A program made the position numbers and the translations under genes. The notes under the pieces were generated by a model. It was not told the DNA's origin. It did not search any database and saw only the letters and a list, made by a program, of their open reading frames with translations. DNA of 30,522 nucleotides from Collinsella sp. (lineage in GTDB: Bacteria; Actinomycetota; Coriobacteriia; Coriobacteriales; Coriobacteriaceae), in NCBI GenBank assembly GCA_019419625.1, contig DXZO01000008.1, positions 5,499 to 36,020 of the forward strand, in the 5' to 3' direction. This document shows positions 1 through 7,218 of the stretch, one piece after another. The stretch's first letter is position 1. Every line of letters begins with the position of its first letter.

Positions 1-1130
1 GAGCAGAACTTGCCGGTGTTGGTGGCGCCGCAGCTGCAGGTCCATGTGCCGGCCGCGGGGGCAGCGGCAGGAGCCGGTGCGGGAGCGGGTGCCGGAGCCG
101 GCTGCGGGGCGGCCTGCTGCTGTGCCTGGCCGGCGGCGAACAGCTGGCTGGCGTTCATGCCGCCCATGCCACCTGCCATGCCCATGCCCATAAAGCCTGC
201 CATCGCGCCGTTGGGATTGGCGGCTGCCGCGCGCATTGCGTCGCTCTGGGCGCTGGCAATGTTGGCTGCCGCCATAGTGGGATCGCGCATGACGGCGGCT
301 TTCTGCAGGTCCTTGATCATCTGCTCGTCTTCTTGCGAGGCTGCGATGGAGTTGACGCCAAAGCTCACGATCTCGACACCACGCAGGTCGCGCCAGTCGG
401 CAGAGAGGACCTCGTTGAGCGCGCGGGCGAGCTCGGTGGTGTGACCGGGGATGGCGCTGTAGCGAATGCCCATCTCCGAGATCTTGGCAAAGGCGGGCTG
501 CAGGGCGGTGAGCAGCTCGGACTTAAGCTGGCTGTCGATCTTGTCGCGCGTGTAGCTATCGGTCACGTTGCCGCACACGTTGGTGTAGAACAGCAGCGGG
601 TTGGTGATGCGGTACGAGTACTCGCCGTTGCAGCGCACGGAGATGTCAACGTCCAGGCCAATGTTGTTATCGACCACGCGGAAGGGCACGGGCGAGGCGG
701 TGCCGTACTTGTTGCCGATGATCTCCTTGGTGTTGATGAAGTAGACGCGCTGGTCCTTGCCCGCGTCGCCGCCAAAGGTAAAGCGGCTGCCGATATTGGC
801 GAAGGTCTCCTTGATGGAATCGCCCAGGTTGCCGCTAAAGACGCTCGGCTCGCTGCCGGTATCGAAGACGAACTCACCAGGCTCCAGCGCGACTTCGATG
901 ATCTTGCCGTTTTGCACCACGAGCATGCCCTGGCCGTCGTTGACGGCGATGACGGAGCCGTTGGAGATGACGTTGTCCTCGCCGCGCGTGTTGGAGCTGC
1001 GGCCACCGGTGCGCTTGCTGCCCTTGCAGGCCAAGACGTCAGCAGGCATCGATTCGCAATAGATAAATTCCTTCCACTGGTCGGCCATGACGCCGCCGGC
1101 AGCACCCAATCCAGCTTTCAAGAGTCCCAT
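1..1130 (-). CDS. SPFH-domain protein with C-terminal zinc ribbon (YdjI-like), cut by window edge
   Basis: The frame is open from the ATG at 1130 to the window edge, giving 376 visible residues. AAAGGAAG lies just upstream as ribosome site. The N-terminal ~270 residues read as an SPFH/band-7-like domain of the bacterial 'virion core protein' type (B. subtilis YdjI). After it come a Met/Gly/Ala-rich stretch, a Pro-Ala linker and the start of a zinc ribbon (CSCGATNTGKFC) where the window ends; the rest of the ribbon lies outside. Such proteins scaffold on the inner face of the membrane and work with zinc-ribbon membrane partners. The gene is last in a minus-strand operon, 48 bp after the 440-aa zinc-ribbon membrane protein, which fits that pairing. 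The family call is good; a role in envelope stress is inferred from ydj operons. Confidence 0.85.
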   Translation of the reverse strand, partial: MGLLKAGLGAAGGVMADQWKEFIYCESMPADVLACKGSKRTGGRSSNTRGEDNVISNGSVIAVNDGQGMLVVQNGKIIEVALEPGEFVFDTGSEPSVFSGNLGDSIKETFANIGSRFTFGGDAGKDQRVYFINTKEIIGNKYGTASPVPFRVVDNNIGLDVDISVRCNGEYSYRITNPLLFYTNVCGNVTDSYTRDKIDSQLKSELLTALQPAFAKISEMGIRYSAIPGHTTELARALNEVLSADWRDLRGVEIVSFGVNSIAASQEDEQMIKDLQKAAVMRDPTMAAANIASAQSDAMRAAAANPNGAMAGFMGMGMAGGMGGMNASQLFAAGQAQQQAAPQPAPAPAPAPAPAAAPAAGTWTCSCGATNTGKFC

Positions 1131-1178
1131 GGTGATCTTCCTTTCTCGTCAAAGGCCGGGTGGTATTGGTCGGATTGC

Positions 1179-2501
1179 TTAGTCGTCCTTGTCGTCTTTC
1201 ATGACAACGGTGGTCTCGGTGTGGTTGAAGGTGTCGTGCTTCTCGGTCAGGTCGAGCTCGCCGCAGTACTCGTCGGCGTGGGTGGCCTCGTTGGCCGTCT
1301 TGAGCTGGCCTACCAGTAGCACGTCTCCGATAATCACGATGATCAGCGGCGCGACGATGTTGATGAGGATGCCCTCGATATCAAAGGCGAGGTAATCCGG
1401 ATCGAAGGCGTTCTCACCCATAAAGAGAATCTGGGAGAGGATAAATCCGATCACAAAGAACAGCACCGAGGCAATAGCGAACTTGGGCTTGGAGCAGGGG
1501 AGCTCGCCGACCAAGCGGCCGGTCTGGCCGTTCATGGCAAACAGGTAGCTCTTGCCGTTCCACGAGGTGGAGAGCATCCAGACGGGGAACAGGGCGTAGT
1601 CGCTGTCTTCCCAGGTGTAGTCGAGCTGCTTGCTTTCGACCGTGGCATCGTCGTATTCGTCGACGACAGTCTCGCACAGGGCCGAGATCGTGCTTTCTTC
1701 CATACGGCGCTCGGCGCGCGCCTTGCAGGTCTCGCAGTCCTCGTCGTAACGGTTGGCGATGTAGCCGGGCATATATGCGACCGAGAACGGACGCAGCGCG
1801 TCGTAGTCAAACGGCTCGATGGCGTCCATGTGGCCGTCGGGCATCTTGGACGATCCGTCGACGGGCACGCGCTTAAACGAGATATTGCCCTTGCGATAGG
1901 CATCGTAGTGGTCGGTGGTCGTGACGGTGCGGTCGGATTCCTCGGTCACGGTCTCGTTGGTCGCGTCAAAGTACACTTCGCCGTCCACGCGGGCGCCGTA
2001 GAGCCAAAATGGCACGTAGACACCTTGGACCTCGTCGATGTGGTTGCCGGTGACAAAGCTCTTGGGCAGCAAGATCTTGCCCTTGTAGTGTTCCTTGAGT
2101 GCGGCCGTGACGTCGTCGCGCCCGAGCTTAAACGGAATCACCAGGTCGGGCGAGAAGTCGCCAGAGAGTTGGCCGGGCGCCACGGCGGAGTTGCCGCAGT
2201 ACGGGCAGGTGGTGACGGCGACGGTGCCGTCGGACACGAGCTCGGCGCCGCACGACGAGCAGATGTAGCCGGCGTTTTGGGCGAGCTCCTGCACCGCGTC
2301 GTCGGCGACGGACTTGGGCGTTGCGGCTGCCGCATCGGCTTTGGCATCTGCCTTGTCCTGGCGCTCGCGATAGAGGGCCTCGACTTCTTCGACTTCAAAG
2401 CGTGAGTCACAGTAGTCGCAGACAAGCTTTTGCTCGGCGCTGGCAAAATGCAGGGGACCACCGCAGGCAGGGCACTGATAGTTAACGCTCTCGAAGGCCA
2501 T
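1179..2501 (-). CDS. Zinc-ribbon (TFIIB-type) membrane protein, YdjG-like
   Basis: 440 residues, with GGAAAGGA as ribosome site. Two zinc ribbons open the protein: C10-C13/C28-C31 (CPACGG, CDYC) and C81-C84/C99-C102 (CSSC, CPYC). They are joined by a charged, Ala-rich probable coiled segment. A long central domain follows, with a further CETCKAR cysteine pair. Two hydrophobic helices sit near residues 335-357 and 373-395, before an acidic tail. The topology suggests cytosolic ribbons anchored by two C-terminal membrane helices. It resembles the YdjG-type proteins that pair with SPFH proteins. The gene is the middle of a three-gene operon (24 bp after the DUF4428 gene, 48 bp before the SPFH gene). 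No catalytic motif is seen, so a scaffold or sensor role is inferred. Confidence 0.8.
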   Translation of the reverse strand: MAFESVNYQCPACGGPLHFASAEQKLVCDYCDSRFEVEEVEALYRERQDKADAKADAAAATPKSVADDAVQELAQNAGYICSSCGAELVSDGTVAVTTCPYCGNSAVAPGQLSGDFSPDLVIPFKLGRDDVTAALKEHYKGKILLPKSFVTGNHIDEVQGVYVPFWLYGARVDGEVYFDATNETVTEESDRTVTTTDHYDAYRKGNISFKRVPVDGSSKMPDGHMDAIEPFDYDALRPFSVAYMPGYIANRYDEDCETCKARAERRMEESTISALCETVVDEYDDATVESKQLDYTWEDSDYALFPVWMLSTSWNGKSYLFAMNGQTGRLVGELPCSKPKFAIASVLFFVIGFILSQILFMGENAFDPDYLAFDIEGILINIVAPLIIVIIGDVLLVGQLKTANEATHADEYCGELDLTEKHDTFNHTETTVVMKDDKDD

Positions 2502-2525
2502 GATCGGTCCTTTCCGTGCCGGAGG

Positions 2526-3263
2526 CTATGCGCCGATGGCGCCGCCGCAGTATTCGCAGCGCCCACTGGCATCGGGAATGGTGGTGGCTCCGCAGAAGGG
2601 GCAGGTCACCGCGGTCTTGGGGGCCTTGGCGGCCACGACGCTGTCGCGCGTCTCCTGGCGCAGCTGCACCAGCGCGTCGCGGACCTCGGTTGCCTGGCGC
2701 TTGGCCTCGCGGTATTCGATGGAGCCGCGCTGATCGATGGTGGAGTCGTTCACGCGCAGGTTGATCTCGGTAAAGTACGGCGTGTTGACGTGGATGGTCA
2801 GATTAAAGTCGTAATCCAGGTCGTAGCGCGGCGGGTTGTAGCTCTCGCGCTCGCCGTCCTTGGTCTCGCGATAGATCTCGGTGCGATGCTCGTCGATATC
2901 CATATCGCAGCCGAGTACCTGCGAGAACTCGATGATGTCGGGATTGGCGTCGCGCCAGCGGCTCTGCGAGGTAATGATCAGCAGGCCCGCGTCCTCGTCG
3001 AGCATGATGTTGGTGCGCCCGGCAGAAAGCGTGCGCGTGGGGTTGAACGACGCCAGGCGCTCGGCATTGGCCTCGCGGTAGGCGAGCTGCTCGCGGATAT
3101 CGTCCGCGGTGCTGGAGCGATAGCCGTGAAAGTAGGGGGAGAGCTTGCCGGCGCACTCTTTGCACAGGTAGCCTTCATTGATTTTTGTCTTACCTAGAAG
3201 TCCCAGCTCGGTACCGCAAATCGCGCACTCTTTCTTCTCGAACATCTTGTCAAAGAAGCCCAT
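2526..3263 (-). CDS. DUF4428 zinc-ribbon protein
   Basis: 245 residues; start ATG at 3263 with GGGAGG 5 nt upstream. The N-terminus carries a DUF4428-type treble-clef ribbon (C13, C16, C34, C37). The middle (about 60-190) is a beta-rich domain of the kind found with DUF4428, resembling membrane-binding PH-like folds. A short charged helix leads to a second ribbon at the C-terminus (C221, C224, C236, C239; CPFCGA and CEYCGG). It is first in the operon with the zinc-ribbon membrane protein and the SPFH protein. Three adjacent genes all bearing zinc ribbons suggest one multi-protein assembly at the membrane. The biochemical role is unknown. Confidence 0.8.
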   Translation of the reverse strand: MGFFDKMFEKKECAICGTELGLLGKTKINEGYLCKECAGKLSPYFHGYRSSTADDIREQLAYREANAERLASFNPTRTLSAGRTNIMLDEDAGLLIITSQSRWRDANPDIIEFSQVLGCDMDIDEHRTEIYRETKDGERESYNPPRYDLDYDFNLTIHVNTPYFTEINLRVNDSTIDQRGSIEYREAKRQATEVRDALVQLRQETRDSVVAAKAPKTAVTCPFCGATTIPDASGRCEYCGGAIGA

Positions 3264-3384
3264 GGCTGCCTCCCATCAACTGGTAGCGTGTGTCGCTTTT
3301 GATGATGGGGGAGTGCGCAGCCTTTCACGATACCCAGACGGCTCAACGAGTCTCCACAACTGGGACACATGGCCCATTTTTCCT

Positions 3385-3444
3385 ACTCATTGGGGACGTA
3401 CTTAAATGAGTGAAACTACTCATTTAAGTACGTCCCCAATGAGT
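3385..3444. repeat. Repeat family A, head-to-head pair (GGGGACGTACTTAAATGAGT)
   Basis: Two copies of the GGGGACGTACTT unit face each other: arms 3385-3411 and 3418-3444 are perfectly complementary over 27 bp around a 6-nt loop. Each unit is itself a small hairpin (ACTCATT/AATGAGT). Single units occur at 10456, 11846 and 21541, and a second paired version at 11691. The form resembles REP/BIME elements mobilised by RAYT transposases; no RAYT gene is present here. Confidence 0.85.
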
Positions 3445-3452
3445 GCTCGCAG

Positions 3453-3522
3453 AACGAGAGTGGATAATCTCCCATTTTTGGCCTGCTTGTGGGCTCAAAG
3501 TGGGAGATTGTCCACTCTCGTT
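3453..3522. repeat. Repeat family B hairpin (GAGAGTGGATAATCTCCC), copy 1
   Basis: Arms 3453-3473 and 3502-3522 pair over 21 bp with one G-T wobble. The 28-nt loop contains TTTTTGGCCTG and GGGCTCAAAGT. Near-identical copies are at 11754-11817 and 22373-22436, always next to family A or GTGTCCAAAAATCC modules. Confidence 0.85.
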
Positions 3523-3611
3523 GTTTGGGTGTCCAAAAATCCCCGCTCGTTTGACGCCTGGGGACACTCTTTGCCGAATGCGGCGGCTGCCGAATGTGGG
3601 CGCCGCCCTTG

Positions 3612-5123
3612 CTATGCCACGGTTACGGCGATTTGGGCGTAGCGGGTGCAGGGGCGCTCGGCGCGCGTCTGGACGGTGAGGGTGAGCACAAGGCGGTCGC
3701 CGGGTCGCGCGTCGGCGGGCACGATGAAAGCGGTGTCTACCGTGCATTCTTGCCACATCGACAGATCCTGGACGCCTGCATAGCTCGATGGGTCTACGGC
3801 CACATCCCAATGTGCATCGAAGCCCTTGCCGTCGGGGTCGACGATGGTCGCTGTAAGGTTGACGCGCTCGCCGGCTGTGGCGCTGCGGTCGGCAGTGACC
3901 TCGACAACATGCGCCGGATGCGAGCAGATGGCCGGATCATGGGCACACCATTGCGCGCGGGCGGCAAAGTCTTCCTGATAGGCACGCAGATAGGGATTGA
4001 GATTGTCGTCTGCGGGCGTGCCGATGGAGGCAAAACCGGCGGGCGCGTTCGCATCGGGATGCCCATCAAAAAACATGCGTCCCAGCAGCGTATCGAAGCC
4101 GCGGTCGTCGATACCGCGCAGGCCAAACGGCAGCAGCGGAATATAGGTCATGCTGTCGCCTTCGGCCATAAAATCGCCGCGCTCAAACTGCATCGCGGGC
4201 ATGCCTTCCAGGCCCCAATCCAGACGGGCATGCTTGCCAAACTGAAAGCGCTCAGGCTCGTTTTCGTAGACCTTACCATCGCCATAGAGCATATAGCGTG
4301 CCATGAGGGGGCCGTTGCCCTGCGTGAGATTCTGCTCGGGCCAGGGAGCCTTAAACAGCGGCAGCGTATCGGGCTGAGCTGTTTTGGCGTCGAAATAGTT
4401 GCCATACATATAGGGCGTACGCCAAAAGATGAGCTCGGGAAAGAGCTCGCGCCCATGGTCGAGCCACGAGTTGTCCTGTCCCACGCCATCGGCAACGCCC
4501 ATCACGCGCACCTTCTGATAGACCTGCTGCTGCACGGCGGGCCACTCGGGCGTGGCGCGATAGCGCTCGGCAATACTCATGAGGGCGCGAACGATCGTAT
4601 TCATACCACCCCAGCTGAGCAACCATAACGTACGCGGATCATCATCCAGAATCGCCTGCGCAATTACGCGAGACCCCTCAGTTTCCTCAGTCACATCACC
4701 CTCAAAGGCAACATTTCCCACAAAGGTGCGCTCGATCATCTGGGCGGGCGTGGGAAACGGCGGCTCACCGGCAGCGGCCGCATTTGCCTGCAACTGCGGC
4801 CAAGCCTGGGCATATTCATTACTCCAGAGACTCTCAATCCAATGCTCGGGAAACGGCCGATACTCACGAAGCTCGCCGGCTAGCGGATCGGGCTCATGAG
4901 GCACAACAGCCCACTCATAAGAGCGCCGCCCTTTGGTCCGCCAATGCGAATTCACCTCGCCGAGCGTATGAACCCCATCCCCAAGAAAGTGATACTGCGA
5001 AGCCGTATACACCACAGCCTGAACATCAAGCAAGTTGAGATACAGAGCCAAATGAACAAGTGAGTTCATATCATCGACTTCCATATCAGTGGTAACAATC
5101 ACCCGAGTCAACTTCTGGGACAT
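3612..5123 (-). CDS. DUF1593 nucleoside-hydrolase-like protein
   Basis: 503 residues from the ATG at 5123, which has GGAG 8 nt upstream; an in-frame TTG at 5147 lacks a site. The first residues (VIVTTDMEVDDMNSLVHLAL) match the acidic metal-binding start of nucleoside-hydrolase-like DUF1593 proteins, and a WGGMNT motif lies near residue 175. The C-terminal ~100 residues form an Ig-like beta domain, usual for this family. No signal peptide is seen, so the protein is probably cytosolic. DUF1593 members are often found with plant-polysaccharide utilisation genes, and some are annotated as cellulose-binding; the substrate here is unknown. The gene stands alone on the minus strand, flanked by repeats at its 3' end and by the 127-bp palindrome upstream. 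Confidence 0.8.
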   Translation of the reverse strand: MSQKLTRVIVTTDMEVDDMNSLVHLALYLNLLDVQAVVYTASQYHFLGDGVHTLGEVNSHWRTKGRRSYEWAVVPHEPDPLAGELREYRPFPEHWIESLWSNEYAQAWPQLQANAAAAGEPPFPTPAQMIERTFVGNVAFEGDVTEETEGSRVIAQAILDDDPRTLWLLSWGGMNTIVRALMSIAERYRATPEWPAVQQQVYQKVRVMGVADGVGQDNSWLDHGRELFPELIFWRTPYMYGNYFDAKTAQPDTLPLFKAPWPEQNLTQGNGPLMARYMLYGDGKVYENEPERFQFGKHARLDWGLEGMPAMQFERGDFMAEGDSMTYIPLLPFGLRGIDDRGFDTLLGRMFFDGHPDANAPAGFASIGTPADDNLNPYLRAYQEDFAARAQWCAHDPAICSHPAHVVEVTADRSATAGERVNLTATIVDPDGKGFDAHWDVAVDPSSYAGVQDLSMWQECTVDTAFIVPADARPGDRLVLTLTVQTRAERPCTRYAQIAVTVA

Positions 5124-5253
5124 AGGAACAGCTCCAATCAAAATCAATTCAGCCAGTTACGCGCAAGGCAAGACGGGACCCACGCCCCCATCGCCCGCGA
5201 CCCGGCGGCCCGCCGGAAGCGGCCGACCAGCGTTTCGAACAACGTTAACTTAG

Positions 5254-5380
5254 GGGGGCTCTGACCTTTAGTTTTGTAAACATTCCGCAGCGCGAGCCCC
5301 GCTTATCCGATGCTCCGAAGGAGCAGGATAAGCGGGGCTCATGCGCGAGGACGTTTACAAAACTAAAGGTCAGAGCCCCC
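5254..5380. repeat. 127-bp near-perfect palindrome (MITE-like or strong bidirectional terminator)
   Basis: The outer arms 5254-5281 and 5353-5380 are perfectly complementary over 28 bp (from GGGGGCTCTGACC to GTTTTGTAAAC). A second stem inside pairs 5294-5308 with 5326-5340 (GAGCCCCGCTTATCC), and the tip TGCTCC/GGAGCA closes the structure. It sits 10 bp beyond the esterase stop, so it may stop minus-strand transcription, but it is far larger than an ordinary terminator. The terminal GGTCAGAGCCCC is reminiscent of REP-type tips. Confidence 0.85.
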
Positions 5381-5390
5381 GATGGGATGG

Positions 5391-6728
5391 TTACCTCGAA
5401 ACCCTGGCCGACCACTCCCAGCAGCCCACCGGCTCGCCGTCGATGAGTACGTTGCCCCCGTCGAAGTCTTGATAACACAGGTCGTTGAATTGGTGGATCC
5501 ACACGCCGTGGTTGAACGTCTTCTTGGCCGAGCCGTCGGCCTCGCGATACACGCCGGTCAGGTCCTCGACATGGCTAAAGTAGGTGAGGTGCACGTTGGC
5601 GCCGGCATCGCGCAGGCGCGCCGTGAGCGGCAGCACGGTCTGTTGCGGTGACACAAGCTCGTCGCCCTTGGAGTGCGTAAACCACAGCGGCGTCTTGGCG
5701 AGCGCGGCCACGTCCTCGTCCGTGGCGTTGTACCACGGGGCGCAGCAGGGAAGGCCCGCGGCGAAGAAATCGGGGTAGTCGGCGCACAGGCGCAGGGTCA
5801 TAAAGCCGCCGTTGGAAAGACCGGCGACCACGATGCGGTCGGTGTCGATGCGGTCGGCATGCTCGGCGACAAACTCGTCGATAAGCGCCTTGAGCACGGA
5901 GGAGTAGATGCTCTGGTTGGAGCGACCGAGTTGCTCGACGCCGTTGTCCATCCAAAACGTGGGCGACTGCGGCACGAGCACCCAGGCAAAGCCGCCAAAG
6001 TAGCGCTGGATCTGCGCCTGGCTAATGGCTGTGACGCGGTTGCCGATATAGGCGCGCGTGGCACCTTCGCCCTGCGTGGCACCCTTGCCTTCGCCGGCGC
6101 CGTGCAGGTACACCACGAGCGGGGCCTTTTGGGGCACGACCGTGGCCTCGGGCGCGAAGGGATTGAAGCATGCTGAGTCCTCGGCCTTAAAGCTGGGCTC
6201 AAAGAAGCCGTATTCGAGCGCGATGCCGTCGACGGCGGTCTTTTGCGCGGCGTTGCTCCAGCCTTTGAGCGCGGGGCAGATATCGCCACGGCAGGTGTCG
6301 AAGACCAGGCCGCAGGTGGGATCGTCGCCGTCGTTGCCGGGAAGAGCTGTGAGCTGCGTGATGCGCAGCTGGTCATCGAGCATGCGCGAGCCCATGACGC
6401 CGCCTTCGATGGTCTTGGTCAGGCGCTGCTCGGCGACCTCGAGCGCCACATGGGTGCCCACGGCGAGCTTACGTCCGTTCTCGTCGCACGGATATGCGGC
6501 GAGAATGTCGATGTAACCCACGGAGGGCGCGGCATGGTCGGCGCCGCGCTCCTTGCGCATCAGAACCTCGCCCGAGCGCTCGTGACGCTCTACATATATA
6601 TGGAAGGTGTTCGCGTCGATGTCGTTGGCGCGCACGGTGCAGGGCAGGTCGAGTACGACCTTGCTGATCCAGGGGCCAAAGTCGCCCAAGGTGGTGACGG
6701 TTGCGTAGGTACACAATTTGAGTTCCAT
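5391..6728 (-). CDS. Alpha/beta-hydrolase esterase with N-terminal Ig-like domain
   Basis: 445 residues from the ATG at 6728, preceded by GGGAGG at 6 nt; the longer frame from 6785 lacks a site. Residues 1-190 form a beta-rich N-terminal domain like that of secreted PHB-depolymerase/feruloyl-esterase-type enzymes. From 200 on it is an alpha/beta hydrolase: oxyanion-hole LHGAG (208-212), nucleophile elbow GLSNGG with Ser305, probable Asp356 (SKGDE) and His407 (NHGVW). No signal peptide is seen, so it acts in the cytosol unless exported otherwise. It is divergent from the PTS EIIBC gene and shares the palindromic operators between them, suggesting co-regulation with sugar uptake. Removal of acyl groups from imported glycosides is an inference. 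Confidence 0.8.
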   Translation of the reverse strand: MELKLCTYATVTTLGDFGPWISKVVLDLPCTVRANDIDANTFHIYVERHERSGEVLMRKERGADHAAPSVGYIDILAAYPCDENGRKLAVGTHVALEVAEQRLTKTIEGGVMGSRMLDDQLRITQLTALPGNDGDDPTCGLVFDTCRGDICPALKGWSNAAQKTAVDGIALEYGFFEPSFKAEDSACFNPFAPEATVVPQKAPLVVYLHGAGEGKGATQGEGATRAYIGNRVTAISQAQIQRYFGGFAWVLVPQSPTFWMDNGVEQLGRSNQSIYSSVLKALIDEFVAEHADRIDTDRIVVAGLSNGGFMTLRLCADYPDFFAAGLPCCAPWYNATDEDVAALAKTPLWFTHSKGDELVSPQQTVLPLTARLRDAGANVHLTYFSHVEDLTGVYREADGSAKKTFNHGVWIHQFNDLCYQDFDGGNVLIDGEPVGCWEWSARVSR

Positions 6729-6776
6729 GAGCTGCCTCCCTTGCGCCGCGAATGCTTGGCATCTGCGGCAATACAA

Positions 6777-6792
6777 ACTAAACATGTTTAGT
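6777..6792. promoter_or_regulatory. Operator palindrome 1, ACTAAACATGTTTAGT
   Basis: A perfect 16-bp palindrome 48 bp upstream of the esterase ATG, placed to cover its promoter. It shares the TAAACA/TGTTTA half-sites with the palindromes at 6855 and 7096. Confidence 0.7.
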
Positions 6793-6854
6793 GTAATCTA
6801 GAATTGAAGAATAACCAGATGAACTCGGTAAACGGCAAAATTGAACACGTCGTG

Positions 6855-6880
6855 AGCTACTAAACATATGTTTACTAGCT
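6855..6880. promoter_or_regulatory. Operator palindrome 2, 26 bp around TAAACATATGTTTA
   Basis: The perfect 14-bp core TAAACATATGTTTA (6861-6874) extends to 26 bp with AGCTA/TAGCT outer arms and a single mismatch. It is the strongest of the three candidate operators. Confidence 0.7.
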
Positions 6881-7095
6881 TCTAGCAGGGATTCTGTTGA
6901 TGAGTTAACAGATCAGTGAGGTGTTCATCAAAATAAAATCCCACGTAAATGGCTATATATCAATAGAGGGTCAAAGAGACCATTTCCCGCCATTCAAATA
7001 CGTTCACCCCCGATTTCCTACCGTTCACCGGACTGTAGACGGCAAAATTGCCATAAATTCGGCGCTCCGTGTAAACTAAAGCCCGTAAACGTTCA

Positions 7096-7112
7096 GTAAA
7101 CACCTTGTTTAC
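7096..7112. promoter_or_regulatory. Operator palindrome 3, GTAAACACCTTGTTTAC
   Basis: Seven-base arms GTAAACA and TGTTTAC around CCT, 106 bp before the EIIBC ATG. Extra GTAAAC half-sites lie just upstream at 7071 and 7085. The form is close to a cre-like LacI-family site. Confidence 0.65.
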
Positions 7113-7130
7113 AAAAGCGTATCCAAGGGT

Positions 7131-7195
7131 CCGGCAACCGTAAGGGGTTATAGTCGCCGGGCCAAAGGCGTGCCTAAGCCCAAGGGGGCTGGCAC
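7131..7195 (+). promoter_or_regulatory. Structured leader of EIIBC: two hairpins
   Basis: Hairpin one pairs CCGGC (7131-7135) with GCCGG (7156-7160), plus AACC with GGTT inside. Hairpin two pairs GTGCC/GGCAC and AGCCC/GGGCT (7170-7195) and ends 10 nt before the ribosome site. Neither has a U-tract, so any control would be on translation or RNA stability. No BglG-type antiterminator target was recognised. Confidence 0.4.
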
Positions 7196-7218
7196 ACGAA
7201 GATATGGGGAGGGGTCCC

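Larger units (their letters stand above)
3264..3611. other. Gene-less repeat cluster between DUF1593 gene and DUF4428 operon
   Basis: 348 bp without a credible ORF. From left to right it holds the probable promoter and leader of the DUF4428 operon, then a 27-bp perfect inverted repeat (3385-3444), a 21-bp inverted repeat (3453-3522), a GTGTCCAAAAATCC module (near 3530), a GGGGACACTCTTTG module (near 3560) and a GGCGGC/GCCGCC hairpin (3582-3607) just beyond the DUF1593 stop. That last hairpin could end transcription but has no U-tract. Confidence 0.7.
6729..7218. promoter_or_regulatory. Divergent control region between esterase and PTS EIIBC
   Basis: 490 bp, clearly more AT-rich than the flanking genes and without a credible ORF. 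It contains three TAAAC/GTTTA palindromes, further GTAAAC half-sites (near 6828, 7071 and 7085) and two hairpins in the EIIBC leader. The repeated motif argues for a LacI- or GntR-type regulator acting on both promoters. Confidence 0.7.

Noticed and set aside
333..1319. 328-residue plus-strand frame opposite the SPFH gene
   Set aside because: The minus-strand reading has a start site, SPFH pattern and zinc ribbon; the plus frame has none.
3582..3607. GGCGGC/GCCGCC hairpin as intrinsic terminator of the DUF1593 gene
   Set aside because: No U-tract on the minus strand and a 14-nt loop; noted but not called as a terminator.
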